Source of the DNA: Algibacter_G agarivorans
Lineage (GTDB): Bacteria > Bacteroidota > Bacteroidia > Flavobacteriales > Flavobacteriaceae
DNA: 64,000 nt
Direction of reading: 5' to 3'
Assembly (NCBI RefSeq): GCF_039543245.1
Contig: NZ_BAABJJ010000004.1
Span: 1-64,000 of the forward strand
The first letter of the stretch is position 1. Every line of letters begins with the position of its first letter. Shown piece by piece: positions 1 to 9,186 of the stretch. The notes below the pieces were generated by a model, which searched no databases, was not told the origin of the DNA, and saw nothing but the letters and a program-made list of their open reading frames with translations. The position numbers and the translations under genes are program-made.

Positions 1-104
1 GGTTTGTTTATTCTAATTTACGAATTATATCGCTGATTTACAAGTATTTGTGTGTATCTGAAAGTGCCTATTTTAAGGAATAATTTTAATACAGATAATA
101 TTAT

Positions 105-138
105 CATCTTCAACATGAACTTACTTATGTTGAAGATG
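105..138. repeat. Inverted repeat downstream of the first sulfatase
   Basis: Two perfect 12-base arms (105-116 and 127-138) are separated by 10 bases and lie about 77 bases beyond the 3' end of the minus-strand sulfatase. The hairpin could act as a transcription terminator, but no convincing T-run follows on either strand. The remainder of 1-214 holds nothing else I can support; a short open stretch ending near 187 reads through this hairpin but has no recognisable similarity. Confidence 0.4.
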
Positions 139-214
139 CTGTTGGTAAACAATGTGCTCTCCTTGAAAGTTTAGAAAAAATTACTTGAACCATTAATCAA
201 TTCAGTACAATTAT

Positions 215-1858
215 TTAATGACTCCCTTTCGGATATAAATCATTTGTGTATCTAAAAACCTCAGCTTTTCCAGTCCCTCTAGCTTGTGTTATTTCAATTT
301 TCCATTGAGCTCTTAGTGTTTTTAAAACCTCGGTATACTCTTGGTTATTTACTAAATTATGAAGCTCTGCAGGATCATTTTTTAAATGATATAATTCTTC
401 ATAAACAGGTTGTTCATTATTTAAAGGCGCTTCAATATAATCACGATAAACAGCAATGTCTGGGTCATGCATATTGTAAAGCATCTCGTTTATAGGGATC
501 CCTAATTCCTTGGCATATTTAATTTCTTTGGTAGCCGAGAAATTATTGTTTTTATAATATCTGATGTATTTCCATTCTTTATTTTGAACAGATTCGCAAC
601 GTGGGTTTCCAAAATGTGTAGACCATAAATTTTCAGTAAACACATAGTCTCTAACTTCTTTTTTATCGCCATTTGCCAAGTTAGATATATCTTTTCCTTG
701 AAAACTATCAGGTTTTTTAATGCCTGCCATCTCTAACATTGTCGGTGCAATATCAATGGTTTGAACTAGCGCTTCACTTTTTTTACCTCTATTTTTCTTA
801 GGTGTGTTTGGATTGAAAATAATAATAGGTACGTGCGTTGTTTGTTCATAACACAAAGCTTTACCACCTAAGCCTTGTTGCCCGCCAAATAAACCATGAT
901 CTGAAGTGAAAATAATGATTGTGTTTTTGTCTAGTTTTAATGCTTTTAGTTTTTCCGTAAGGTTACCAACCAATCTGTCAATACCCGTCATGGCTTGTAA
1001 TTCTAGAATGTAACGCTCTTTAAGATCTTTAGGAATATCTACATAATTATAGATTGCTTGTCTGTCTTCGGCGTGTAAAAGATCTTTAGGCAGTTTGGGT
1101 ATTTTTATATCTGCTTTTGCAATATAATTTTTGTGTAAAGGAATTTCTAAATCTCTATATAACGTTTTATAGATAGCATCATCAGAATCTTTTTGCTTCA
1201 TGGTACGCGTACTGGCACCATGAGGTAAATTTAAATTAATGGATAGCATAAAAGGTTTATCCGATGGTCTTTCTTCTAAAAAATGCAACGCACCTTTTAG
1301 TTTTCGAGCATTTAGATCTAAAAATTCATCTACACCTTCATTTATAATTTCGGGTTGTGTAAACGCAATAGCATCGTTAAAAATGTCATGATTATCTTTT
1401 GGATAAAACCCTAAATGGCCATGACCTGCATACCAATAATCGAAACTTTTTTCCATAAGTCCACTGTTATAACCGCCTTTACCAATTGGTGCGTGGTTTT
1501 TTCCAATCCAACCTGTATAATAGCCATTATTGCGCATAACTACTGGGTACGAATTTTTCCAGGCCGTATCTGAAACACTTGTTCCTGAATTAAAATTAAC
1601 ACCGTGTTTACGTTCATGTTGACTTAATAGAATGGATATTCTACTTGGCGTACAAATAGCGCTAGTAACGTGAGCATTGGTAAATAAAGTTCCGTTATTG
1701 GCTAATTTATCGATATTAGGTGTTTGCACTATGGGGTTTCCTGTGCATCCTAATAAATCGTAAGATTGATCATCGGTTAAAATGAAAATGATATTTGGCC
1801 TTTGCTGAGCTTGTAAAATTCCTGAGAATATTAGAAATATTAGGGTTGTTTTTTTCAT
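215..1858 (-). CDS. S1-family formylglycine sulfatase
   Basis: Secreted sulfatase of 547 residues that should remove a sulfate ester from galactan oligosaccharides. The N-terminus is a signal peptide (to about residue 18, ending AQQ). Metal-binding Asp29-Asp30 sits in the LTDDQ motif. The formylglycine site is C69-T-P-S-R73, so the Cys would be converted post-translationally. A second metal motif, TSDHG, lies in the middle of the protein. The C-terminal part has the usual small S1 subdomain. It is the last gene of a minus-strand run that starts with a Crp/Fnr regulator. The substrate position (for example L-galactose-6-sulfate) cannot be read from the sequence; the neighbourhood makes an algal galactan likely. 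Confidence 0.9.
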   Translation of the reverse strand: MKKTTLIFLIFSGILQAQQRPNIIFILTDDQSYDLLGCTGNPIVQTPNIDKLANNGTLFTNAHVTSAICTPSRISILLSQHERKHGVNFNSGTSVSDTAWKNSYPVVMRNNGYYTGWIGKNHAPIGKGGYNSGLMEKSFDYWYAGHGHLGFYPKDNHDIFNDAIAFTQPEIINEGVDEFLDLNARKLKGALHFLEERPSDKPFMLSINLNLPHGASTRTMKQKDSDDAIYKTLYRDLEIPLHKNYIAKADIKIPKLPKDLLHAEDRQAIYNYVDIPKDLKERYILELQAMTGIDRLVGNLTEKLKALKLDKNTIIIFTSDHGLFGGQQGLGGKALCYEQTTHVPIIIFNPNTPKKNRGKKSEALVQTIDIAPTMLEMAGIKKPDSFQGKDISNLANGDKKEVRDYVFTENLWSTHFGNPRCESVQNKEWKYIRYYKNNNFSATKEIKYAKELGIPINEMLYNMHDPDIAVYRDYIEAPLNNEQPVYEELYHLKNDPAELHNLVNNQEYTEVLKTLRAQWKIEITQARGTGKAEVFRYTNDLYPKGSH

Positions 1859-1924
1859 TTGTTACGTACTAAATATTTTATGGTTATTTCGAAAATCAGT
1901 CTATAAGTCTTGGTTATATCCATG

Positions 1925-2641
1925 TTATGGATTTGTAGACCATAGCGCGGCACTTTTAAGCATGGCCCGTCTAGGTAATTTTAAACCAGCAACTATTAAT
2001 TCGGCAAAATCTTCTGGTTGTAGTACATTTTCAGAACCTTTATTTAGCATTCGTAATTCAACGGTCATATCAGTTTCTATAGTGCTTGGTGTTAAAGTGT
2101 TTACACGAATATTGTTTTTACGAACTTCTTTCATTAGTGATTCAGACATGCCAATAACAGCAAACTTTGATGCGCAATAGGCCGATATGTTTGGGTTTCC
2201 ATTTAATCCTGCCGTAGAAGACACATTAATAATATCGCCTTCATTTTTATTTATTAAGTGCGGTAAAACTTCTTTGGTGACATAATACATGCCCATAACG
2301 TTGGTTTGAATAATTTCGCTCCATTGCTCAACAGGCATTTCATTGAAAGAACCAATAGCGGCAATACCTGCGTTATTCACTAGAATATCTACACCGCCTA
2401 AATTGCTAATAATATGTTTAATATTAGCCTTTACGTCTTCATAATTACCAACATTAAAAACGGCATATGTTGCTTTAACTCCAAGTGCCTCAATTTCAGA
2501 AACAGTTTCTTTTAAAACGCTTTCCGTTCTCCCAGTAATGGCTACATTAATGCCTTGTTTAGCAAAAGCAATTGCCGTAGCTTTTCCTAAACCTCTTCCA
2601 CCTCCGGTTATTATGGCATTTTTGTTTTTTAAATTTTCCAT
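1925..2641 (-). CDS. Short-chain dehydrogenase/reductase (FabG-like)
   Basis: Cytosolic NAD(P)-dependent oxidoreductase of 238 residues, the usual length for a classical SDR. Near the N-terminus is the Rossmann motif TGGGRGLG; in the middle are NNAG and the catalytic Ser and YCASK (Tyr/Lys) motif. No signal peptide. It lies 13 bases downstream of the beta-propeller-Dabb gene and 66 bases upstream of a sulfatase, so co-transcription is likely. The substrate is unknown. Because the L-galactose dehydrogenase-like SDR elsewhere in the window is broken, this intact SDR is one candidate replacement, but nothing in its sequence points to L-galactose specifically. Confidence 0.8.
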   Translation of the reverse strand: MENLKNKNAIITGGGRGLGKATAIAFAKQGINVAITGRTESVLKETVSEIEALGVKATYAVFNVGNYEDVKANIKHIISNLGGVDILVNNAGIAAIGSFNEMPVEQWSEIIQTNVMGMYYVTKEVLPHLINKNEGDIINVSSTAGLNGNPNISAYCASKFAVIGMSESLMKEVRKNNIRVNTLTPSTIETDMTVELRMLNKGSENVLQPEDFAELIVAGLKLPRRAMLKSAALWSTNP

Positions 2642-2654
2642 TTCTTTAAAAATA

Positions 2655-4181
2655 TTAATTGTTTTTTGTCCAATAGTCCATTACAAAAACATCGCCTATA
2701 ATGGGGCTTACTTTATTAACTAATTCTAAATGCGCTTTATGAAAGAGGTAAATTTCTCTGTCGTGTTCATTATTAAACGTTATTGTAAAAGTGTGTGTAA
2801 AACCTTTGCTAGCACCTTCGGTACTATCATTTTCTCCCCATTCTATATTAGCTATTTCAGGAATTTCAATTTTTAAATCTAAAAATGCTTTAACAGCCTT
2901 ATCAATTTGTGCTTTGGTGGCATCTTTTTTATATTTTAAGTTTACTATATGTTTTAAAACTTTGCCTTCTCTATTAATTTTTGGAGCTATTTTATAACTG
3001 GCTATTTTACCTAAATCGAACCTGAACGAACCTGCAATTAAGAAATTGTTATCTTCGATTTTATGAGACTTTAAACCGTAGTAGATTGAAAATCCAGTTT
3101 CTAAATAATTAATAGGAGTAAGGATACCTTCTTTATTTAACTTTAATAATTGAATGCTAGCATCGTCTCTTGTACCAATAGCTAGAATAGCTTCAGTATT
3201 ATTTGTTGAGACAATTTCAATTCTTGTCTGTCCTTGTAGTTTTGTGGTTTCATCATCTATTAGAACAAAATGCGGAACCAAAGCTCCATTTTTATTCACC
3301 TTAAAAACACTAACACCATCACCATGATACACAAAGTCTGTTTTTTTAATAAAACCGCCTCGCTTATAATATTTGTGATGTCTATGTCCTACAATTACAA
3401 ATTTATTATCTCCTAAAGTTACTCCTGTTACTGGGTATGCACCCGTTAAATACCTATCTGTAGTGTTATCACTTATGTTATTAATGTTTTTAAACGTACC
3501 ATTTTCATAAACTCTAAAACTACTTATACCATTGTCTTGAAAACCACCGGTATATAAATACGTTTTTCCTTTTATTTTATGCACATACATACCTATAATA
3601 CCATCTGTATGAATAGTTTCATCGTCTTTTATAGACTGCACATGAGTTAGCTTTCCATCGTTTTGTATTTTAAAACAACTTAATCCGGGAGTTTCCTCTA
3701 AACCACCAATAAAAAGGTATGATGCTTTTTTCATGTGGACTACCTGTAGTGTGATAGCTGTTCCTAAATGTGTTTCATCGGTGTCTTCAACTAATGCAAC
3801 ACGTTCTAAAGAGCCGCTGTTTAAAATTTTAAACGTTTCAATAACATTACCGTGTTTGTTAGCCACAAAAAGAAAACCTGTACCATTAATATTGTCTGCA
3901 ACCATACCTCTGGCAGGTCCCTTTTTCATGTAAAGTTCATGATTGCTTAAAGGGGTAAGTATACCTTCTTTATCTAAACTGTACACATCTATATTCCCAA
4001 CACCTCCAGCAAATATATAATGTGATCCATTTTTTTCATAACTTGTTACAGAAACTGTATTTTTTCCTGATATACTTTCGAAATCTTTTCTGTAAAGCAT
4101 GACATCATCAGAAATCTGCGAGAAGCTTATTTGTGATAAAACTAAAAGGCCAAGAAGTAGTATGTTTTTTATAAAATTCAT
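2655..4181 (-). CDS. Secreted beta-propeller-like protein with C-terminal Dabb domain
   Basis: 508 residues with a clear signal peptide (about 1-21, ending SFSQ). Residues about 25-400 consist of repeated short beta-strand blocks of the type YLFIGG, YLYTGG, FVIVGH, each followed by an acidic/Gly turn, as in lactonase-like seven-bladed propellers. Residues about 405-505 resemble a stress-responsive A/B barrel (Dabb) domain: it starts with LKHIVNLKYKK and contains the FTHTFTITF strand and a following H. A propeller joined to a Dabb domain is an unusual arrangement. The gene sits between a GlcG/HbpS-like gene (17-base gap) and an SDR (13-base gap). I do not know its function. An extracytoplasmic binding or lactonase-type role is inference only. 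Confidence 0.65.
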   Translation of the reverse strand: MNFIKNILLLGLLVLSQISFSQISDDVMLYRKDFESISGKNTVSVTSYEKNGSHYIFAGGVGNIDVYSLDKEGILTPLSNHELYMKKGPARGMVADNINGTGFLFVANKHGNVIETFKILNSGSLERVALVEDTDETHLGTAITLQVVHMKKASYLFIGGLEETPGLSCFKIQNDGKLTHVQSIKDDETIHTDGIIGMYVHKIKGKTYLYTGGFQDNGISSFRVYENGTFKNINNISDNTTDRYLTGAYPVTGVTLGDNKFVIVGHRHHKYYKRGGFIKKTDFVYHGDGVSVFKVNKNGALVPHFVLIDDETTKLQGQTRIEIVSTNNTEAILAIGTRDDASIQLLKLNKEGILTPINYLETGFSIYYGLKSHKIEDNNFLIAGSFRFDLGKIASYKIAPKINREGKVLKHIVNLKYKKDATKAQIDKAVKAFLDLKIEIPEIANIEWGENDSTEGASKGFTHTFTITFNNEHDREIYLFHKAHLELVNKVSPIIGDVFVMDYWTKNN

Positions 4182-4198
4182 GTTTTTAGTTTTTTAAA

Positions 4199-4684
4199 TT
4201 ATTGTAAAATGGCATTTGTTCCAACAGTAGCAATATCATGATCTTCTTCTATAGTACCACCACTAACACCAATAGCTCCAATAATGGTTCCGTTTTCATC
4301 TTTTATTGGTACTCCTCCAGGGAATGTTATTAGGCCTCCATTAGAAAGTTCAATATTATAAACTATTCCTCCTGGTTGGCTTATCTTTCCTAAATCACCT
4401 GAAGCCATATTGAAGTAGCGTGCTGTTTTTGCCTTTTTTATAGCGATGTCTATACTACCTATAAAAGAACCGTCCATACGAATAAAAGCTTTTAAGTTTG
4501 CACCGGCATCTATGACAGCTATATTTTCTAAGACACCCAATTTTTCGGCTTTTTTTTCAGTTAAAAGCACTTTTAAAGCTTCTTCATGTGAAATATCATT
4601 TGATATTTGAGCATGTACTGTATTTGATAGTAATGTTAGTAAAAGTGCAAAAGCACAAATTTTAAAATGTTTTATTGAGTTCAT
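4199..4684 (-). CDS. GlcG/HbpS (DUF336)-like exported protein
   Basis: About 161 residues from the ATG at 4684. This start is chosen because it gives a signal peptide (ending HAQ) and avoids overlap with the upstream regulator gene; a longer reading to 4759 would overlap it. The mature part carries hallmarks of the family: IAVIDAGANLKAF, the AIKKAKTAR helix, the PGG turns and the GAIGVSGG strand near the end. Family members bind haem or small ligands and often sit next to oxidoreductases; the precise role is not established. Neighbours are a Crp/Fnr regulator upstream and the propeller-Dabb gene downstream, suggesting a small regulated unit with a sensing or binding role. Confidence 0.8.
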   Translation of the reverse strand: MNSIKHFKICAFALLLTLLSNTVHAQISNDISHEEALKVLLTEKKAEKLGVLENIAVIDAGANLKAFIRMDGSFIGSIDIAIKKAKTARYFNMASGDLGKISQPGGIVYNIELSNGGLITFPGGVPIKDENGTIIGAIGVSGGTIEEDHDIATVGTNAILQ

Positions 4685-4751
4685 TATTTTTAATAACAAA
4701 AATGGTAAACTCGTTTGATAAAACAGTTGAACAAGTTCAACTCTAAAAAAA

Positions 4752-5333
4752 TTACTCAATTTGAAACTGTTTTTTTATTTTACTTAAAAATTCGTGTCGA
4801 ATACCGAGATAACCTGCTATTTGTTTATCTGTTAGTTTTGATACGATACCTGGGTACTTTTCAATAAAATGGCTATATCTCTCTTTAGCCGTAAAGGAAT
4901 GGTTATTTATTAAGCGCTTTTGCCATGAAACCAAAGCCTTTTGAGACATAATTCTGAAAAGTTTTTCAACCTTTGGCATCGTATTATATAATGCCATTTT
5001 ATCTTGTTTGTCGATTAATAATACCGTACTATCCTCTAAAGCTTGAATGTTTAAATTGGAAGGTATTTGGTTCATAAAACTATCTATATCCATAAGCCAC
5101 CAATCTTTAGCAGCAAAATACAAAGTGTTTTCATTCCCTTTTTTATCTATAGTAAAAATTCTAAAACAACCTTCCAATACAAATCCTTCAACCTTACATA
5201 TTTCACCTTGAGTTAATAGAAATTCTTTTTTTTTAATTGATTTTGGATAAAATGATTTGCAGAATTGATCTATTTCTGTTTTGGAGAAATTTGTGTTTTT
5301 AGTTATATTTTTTATTAATAAATCGTTTATCAT
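4752..5333 (-). CDS. Crp/Fnr-family transcriptional regulator
   Basis: 193 residues, the usual size. Residues about 20-120 form a cyclic-nucleotide-binding-like beta barrel with the QGE and GCFRIF segments. The C-terminal part has a helix-turn-helix around LTDKQIAGYLGIRHEFLSK, typical of Bacteroidota Crp-like proteins. No Fnr-type Cys cluster is visible, so it probably does not carry an Fe-S centre. It is the first gene of the minus-strand run Crp, DUF336, propeller-Dabb, SDR, sulfatase, and probably regulates these neighbours; the effector is unknown. Confidence 0.85.
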   Translation of the reverse strand: MINDLLIKNITKNTNFSKTEIDQFCKSFYPKSIKKKEFLLTQGEICKVEGFVLEGCFRIFTIDKKGNENTLYFAAKDWWLMDIDSFMNQIPSNLNIQALEDSTVLLIDKQDKMALYNTMPKVEKLFRIMSQKALVSWQKRLINNHSFTAKERYSHFIEKYPGIVSKLTDKQIAGYLGIRHEFLSKIKKQFQIE

Positions 5334-5375
5334 TAAAAGCTTAGTTCTAAAGTTTTATATTACTATGTATTCATT

Positions 5376-7208
5376 TTATATTTTTTTGATGTACGCATAA
5401 TATACCGTGTTGTTTTGGTCTGCTTTATCTAAAAAGTTGGCTGTAAACTTAGTTTTTCCTGCTTTTAGCGAAACCGTAAATGTGGTAGATATATCAGTTT
5501 CATTTACATCCTTTTCTAATTTAAGTTGATTCTCAAACTCAATAGAAGCTTTTACAAAATTCAAGTTTTTTCCTTCCGGAATATCGTTTTCCAAACCAGG
5601 TAGTTCTTCTTTTGTAATAGCGGGCGTTGTTGCATTTATTGCTAAATTAGACTCTATTGGATATCGTCTTAAAGACACCTCGTAATTGCCGCTTTTTAGA
5701 ATATCTACACTCCAGTAACCATTACCAATAACACCTTCTCTAATATAAATTTGGTTCCAAGGATAAGCTCCCAATTCTGTATGAATATCATGCGCAGTAA
5801 GTGTTATTGGATTCTCATATTCTGAGCCTAGTTTAAAGTAAACTTCCTTATCAAAATCTTTAGAAACTTGCATCCACCAGTTTTCATAAAAGGCTTTCAT
5901 TTCATTTACTTTTTCAGGATGCTCTGCTGCAATATTGTTTTGCTGTCCTTGATCTGTAGAAATGTTATATAGTTCTTTTCCGTTTATCAATCTCCAATTT
6001 TCTTGCATCACGGCAGAGTTTTTCCATTTTTTAGGATGTTGAACACGTTGCGAATCTGTTACTAGCATTCTGTTTTTCAAGGTGTCTTTTCCTCTTAAAA
6101 GTGGCACTAAACTTTGTCCGTCTAACGGTTGATGTTTTTTTGGTAAAATAATGCCGCAAAGCTCTGCCAACGTGGGCATAATATCTATCTGTGCTGTTAG
6201 GGCATTAATATCTTTGGCTGTACTTATTTTTCCGTCTTTCCAATACATGAAAAACGGAACTCTATGGCCACCTTCATATTCGCTTCCTTTGGTGCCACGC
6301 ATACCAGCATTAAACCCTGTAATCTTTCCTTTTTTATTATAGTAACCCGCAGAAGTACCATTATCGCTCATGAATATTAAAATGGTATTATCGGCTATTT
6401 TTAGTTCTTTAAGTTTCGCCCTTAATTTCCCGAAATTGTCATCGATATTTGTAATCATTCCATAAAAGCGTTTTTGTGTGTCTGCTAATATGGTGTCGTC
6501 TAAATCTTTGTATATTTCATAATATTCTGTGGGTACGTTGTATGGACCATGTGGTGCATTGGGCGCTAGATAGCAGAAAAAAGGTTCGTCTTTATTGGTC
6601 TGTATAAATTTTATAGCTTCATTAAAAAAGACATCTGTACAATACCCTTCGTATTTCTCTGGTTTTCCATTATGAAAATAGGTGTCGTTGAAATAGGTAT
6701 TGTTCCAGAAATCTGGTGTTTGTTGTACGCCGCCACCGCCATGCATAACTGTTTCTTGAAAGCCTCTGTTTTCTGGTCTAAACGGGTAATTATCTCCCAA
6801 ATGCCATTTGCCATAACCACCTGTTTTATAACCAGCTTCAGCAAACATATTGGCCATGGTTTTTTCATTCTCTCTTAATAAAGACCACCCGCCTACAGTA
6901 TGCCAAACGCCAGTATTATTAGCATATCTACCAGTCATTAATCCAGATCGAGTAGGGGCACAGGTAGGTCCCACATGGAAATTGGTTAAATGGTAACTTT
7001 CTTTGTGAAATTCATCAATATTAGGTGTTTTTATGATGGTGTTTCCTAGTGCGCCAATATCACCATAGCCTTGATCGTCGGTAATTACTAAAATTACATT
7101 TGGTTTTGGAAAAACCTCAGTAATTGTTTCAGTTTGTTTTGGAGAATTGCAGCCAATTATTAAAATGTAACTTAAAAATAAATAGAGTTTAGTCTTCATA
7201 AAATTCAT
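5376..7208 (-). CDS. S1-family sulfatase lipoprotein with C-terminal extension
   Basis: 610 residues, longer than the typical 450-550. The N-terminus has a lipobox ending at Cys20 (IIGC), so the enzyme is probably membrane anchored. Metal-binding DDQGYGD follows at about 44-50, and the formylglycine motif is C83-A-P-T-R87. Another metal motif, MSDNGTS, is in the middle. After the usual sulfatase fold (to about 440) is an extra beta-rich region of about 170 residues with no clear family, perhaps a carbohydrate-binding or capping domain. An ATG three codons later is an alternative start. It is preceded by a 315-base gap and so may have its own promoter. Likely acts on algal galactan sulfate esters. 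Confidence 0.9.
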   Translation of the reverse strand: MNFMKTKLYLFLSYILIIGCNSPKQTETITEVFPKPNVILVITDDQGYGDIGALGNTIIKTPNIDEFHKESYHLTNFHVGPTCAPTRSGLMTGRYANNTGVWHTVGGWSLLRENEKTMANMFAEAGYKTGGYGKWHLGDNYPFRPENRGFQETVMHGGGGVQQTPDFWNNTYFNDTYFHNGKPEKYEGYCTDVFFNEAIKFIQTNKDEPFFCYLAPNAPHGPYNVPTEYYEIYKDLDDTILADTQKRFYGMITNIDDNFGKLRAKLKELKIADNTILIFMSDNGTSAGYYNKKGKITGFNAGMRGTKGSEYEGGHRVPFFMYWKDGKISTAKDINALTAQIDIMPTLAELCGIILPKKHQPLDGQSLVPLLRGKDTLKNRMLVTDSQRVQHPKKWKNSAVMQENWRLINGKELYNISTDQGQQNNIAAEHPEKVNEMKAFYENWWMQVSKDFDKEVYFKLGSEYENPITLTAHDIHTELGAYPWNQIYIREGVIGNGYWSVDILKSGNYEVSLRRYPIESNLAINATTPAITKEELPGLENDIPEGKNLNFVKASIEFENQLKLEKDVNETDISTTFTVSLKAGKTKFTANFLDKADQNNTVYYAYIKKI

Positions 7209-7523
7209 TTAACTACTTTTTAAAATATTCCTTTTTCATTGATGCTTTTAAGTTTTAGAGTAACAGTATTTGTAACATTCAATTTTAAAGTAGATTTCGG
7301 TTAGATTGGTTCACTTTCAGTACTATTACGACTATTGTTCTAACAATAATTTACAATATCGTTATAAGAGTTTTATATAAAACTTCCATCTACAACTACT
7401 TAACTAATATTGTCTCTCTCGCTAGCTGAAAGTATTGGGTAACTTTTTATGAAAAAATTATTGCAATTTGAATTTACTTTAGTACAGCTATAACAACTTT
7501 TGAGTGATATCTAAAAATTATAA
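7209..7523. other. Intergenic region upstream of the sulfatase gene
   Basis: 315 bases with no supported gene. It is AT-rich and presumably holds the promoter of the minus-strand sulfatase, but I see no convincing TAnnTTTG box, hairpin or operator-like repeat. Confidence 0.5.
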
Positions 7524-8393
7524 TTAGATTTTATTTCCTAAAAAAGTTTGAAATTTAGAAGGATTTCCATCTTCATCACCAGTTATTAAATAGTAAATCA
7601 TTCCAGCGTCAGATATGTCTGCTCTTTTTTCATTGTGTTTTTTCATGCATTTCCAAATCCAAGCAATATCTTGGTTTTTATGATTTTTTAACCAATCCCA
7701 GACACTCCAATCATGCAAAGAACTCCAGCCTTCATTAGGATTGTTTTTGTTGTTTTGGTCTTTTATTCTTTTAAACTTTAAACGATTCCCACTAAGTTCA
7801 ATAACCTGATCTATAGTATGGTGATTTGGTCTCCTCAAATGATTATCGTTATAATTACTGTGCGATACAATATATACATGAGATAATACTTCTCCATTAC
7901 CTTCATTTATTACCAACTTAACAGCCTGATAAAGAAATTCTGATGGTCCCATATTTATAAAATACAAGGGGTCTTCCTCAGTAGATTTTACTAATTCATT
8001 TTTAAGATGTTTAATGGCTTCGCTTTTATGCGTTCCTACATCAAAGAAAAGGTCTTTATTAAAATCCCATCTTTTTATAGAGCCATCAACACCCTCTTTC
8101 ATATAATTTCTAACTGTTGTGTGCGGAGGCGATGGCATAAAATTGTTATAAGAATAATGGACTAATTTATCCTGAAGTTTCAATTTTGCCAATATAGCTA
8201 GGGTGGCGGGTGTAGCACCCCAATCATCTGGATCAGCATAATTCCATCTACCAGTGTAGTCCAAATCTGGTTGTGCATTCCCATCTGCGCTACAGGCAAT
8301 TCTATTGTTGTTATAATCTAAGGCTTGGGCTGAGGAAAAGTTAGGTGCTAAAAATAGAAAACCTATAATTAATTTAATTGTGTTTATTCTCAT
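7524..8393 (-). CDS. Secreted protein of unknown function with D-x-D-D motif
   Basis: 289 residues with a signal peptide (about 1-23, ending SAQ). I do not recognise the family with confidence. Near the N-terminus is IACSADGN, and residues 54-57 read D-P-D-D followed by a helix (ATPATLAILAKL). Later come HSNYND and an MGPSEFLYQAV segment. The acidic cluster after a beta strand followed by a helix recalls nucleoside-hydrolase-like folds (DUF1593 type), but the match is weak. It lies 31 bases downstream of a CBM6-like lipoprotein in the GH2-GH30 run, so a periplasmic or surface hydrolase or binding role on galactan fragments is plausible. Function unassigned. Confidence 0.5.
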   Translation of the reverse strand: MRINTIKLIIGFLFLAPNFSSAQALDYNNNRIACSADGNAQPDLDYTGRWNYADPDDWGATPATLAILAKLKLQDKLVHYSYNNFMPSPPHTTVRNYMKEGVDGSIKRWDFNKDLFFDVGTHKSEAIKHLKNELVKSTEEDPLYFINMGPSEFLYQAVKLVINEGNGEVLSHVYIVSHSNYNDNHLRRPNHHTIDQVIELSGNRLKFKRIKDQNNKNNPNEGWSSLHDWSVWDWLKNHKNQDIAWIWKCMKKHNEKRADISDAGMIYYLITGDEDGNPSKFQTFLGNKI

Positions 8394-8424
8394 TTGAATA
8401 CTTAACTAATAGGGCTTATTACGC

Positions 8425-9123
8425 TTATTCGCAAACAATTGTTTCGGTTTTGGCTTTGGATTGTTCTTTTGCCTCGTTATCTGTTATGCCAGATGATAAA
8501 ACAAGTTTGTCTAATTGAAAATGCTGCGATCTTCCACATATTTTTAAAGTATACTCTCCTGCTTCAGGAAATCTTGCAGTCATCCAAGAACTTGACTTAG
8601 GATTATGCATATCTAGCTGCCCCCCATAAGTAAAATCTATTTTTCCTCTACTAACAAACTTTTCATAATGTTTTAAAAAATAAACTTCATTGTTTATCCA
8701 AGCCGACCCAACATCTTCGGGGAAATAAATCCAAACATCGTTAGATTTGTCATCTTCTACTGTTTCTGGTTGCCTCATGTACCATCTAACACGGTAATTT
8801 CCTGAAGCGGTAACTTTAAACTTAACCGTGATTTCATTAGCTAAATTTTGAGTTTGGTAATGGTTTGCGCCAAAATATTCTATATACTTTCCATTTGATG
8901 CTTTGTCATCTTCTACAATTCTCCAATTTCCTTTTAACTCAAAACTTTCTGCTTCTATAATAATTAGTCCATCTTTATTTGTTATAGTGCATACTTCTTC
9001 ATTTACATTTTCCTCATTTACATTTTCCTCATCTGGTAAAACAATTTCAGAATTATTATCGCTATCACTGCACGAAAAAAATAGAGTCAATACTATTAAT
9101 GGTAAAAAATAAAATTTTTTCAT
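8425..9123 (-). CDS. Surface lipoprotein with CBM6-like domain
   Basis: 232 residues. The lipobox ends at Cys18 (LFFSC) and is followed by an acidic Asp/Ser/Asn/Glu stretch, the type of signal that exports lipoproteins to the cell surface in Bacteroidota. The linker contains two copies of the five residues N-V-N-E-E encoded by a 15-base tandem repeat. From about residue 53 there is a beta-sandwich typical of CBM6/35-like modules: it begins IIEAESF and ends with a DKLVLS strand. No catalytic module is present, so it probably binds polysaccharide at the surface. It sits between the GH30 gene and the unknown secreted protein. Confidence 0.7.
   Translation of the reverse strand: MKKFYFLPLIVLTLFFSCSDSDNNSEIVLPDEENVNEENVNEEVCTITNKDGLIIIEAESFELKGNWRIVEDDKASNGKYIEYFGANHYQTQNLANEITVKFKVTASGNYRVRWYMRQPETVEDDKSNDVWIYFPEDVGSAWINNEVYFLKHYEKFVSRGKIDFTYGGQLDMHNPKSSSWMTARFPEAGEYTLKICGRSQHFQLDKLVLSSGITDNEAKEQSKAKTETIVCE
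9001..9030. repeat. 15-bp tandem repeat (two copies)
   Basis: Two identical 15-base units (9001-9015 and 9016-9030), in frame inside the lipoprotein linker, duplicate five residues. Copy number could vary by slippage without a frameshift. Confidence 0.8.
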
Positions 9124-9186
9124 AATTGGTTTTTTAGTAATGTTTAGTTAAAAAATGTTTTAGAGATTATTTGATAGAGTATTTCT

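Noticed and set aside
99..187. Short open stretch on the plus strand at the left edge
   Set aside because: It is about 29 codons without a start, reads through a hairpin and has no recognisable similarity; not reported as a gene.
1925..2641. Calling the intact SDR an L-galactose dehydrogenase
   Set aside because: It lacks the TGQG..SGYA-type blocks of that branch seen in the broken SDR and looks FabG-like; kept as an SDR of unknown substrate.
4685..4759. Longer start for the GlcG/HbpS-like gene
   Set aside because: It would overlap the upstream regulator and place residues before the signal peptide.
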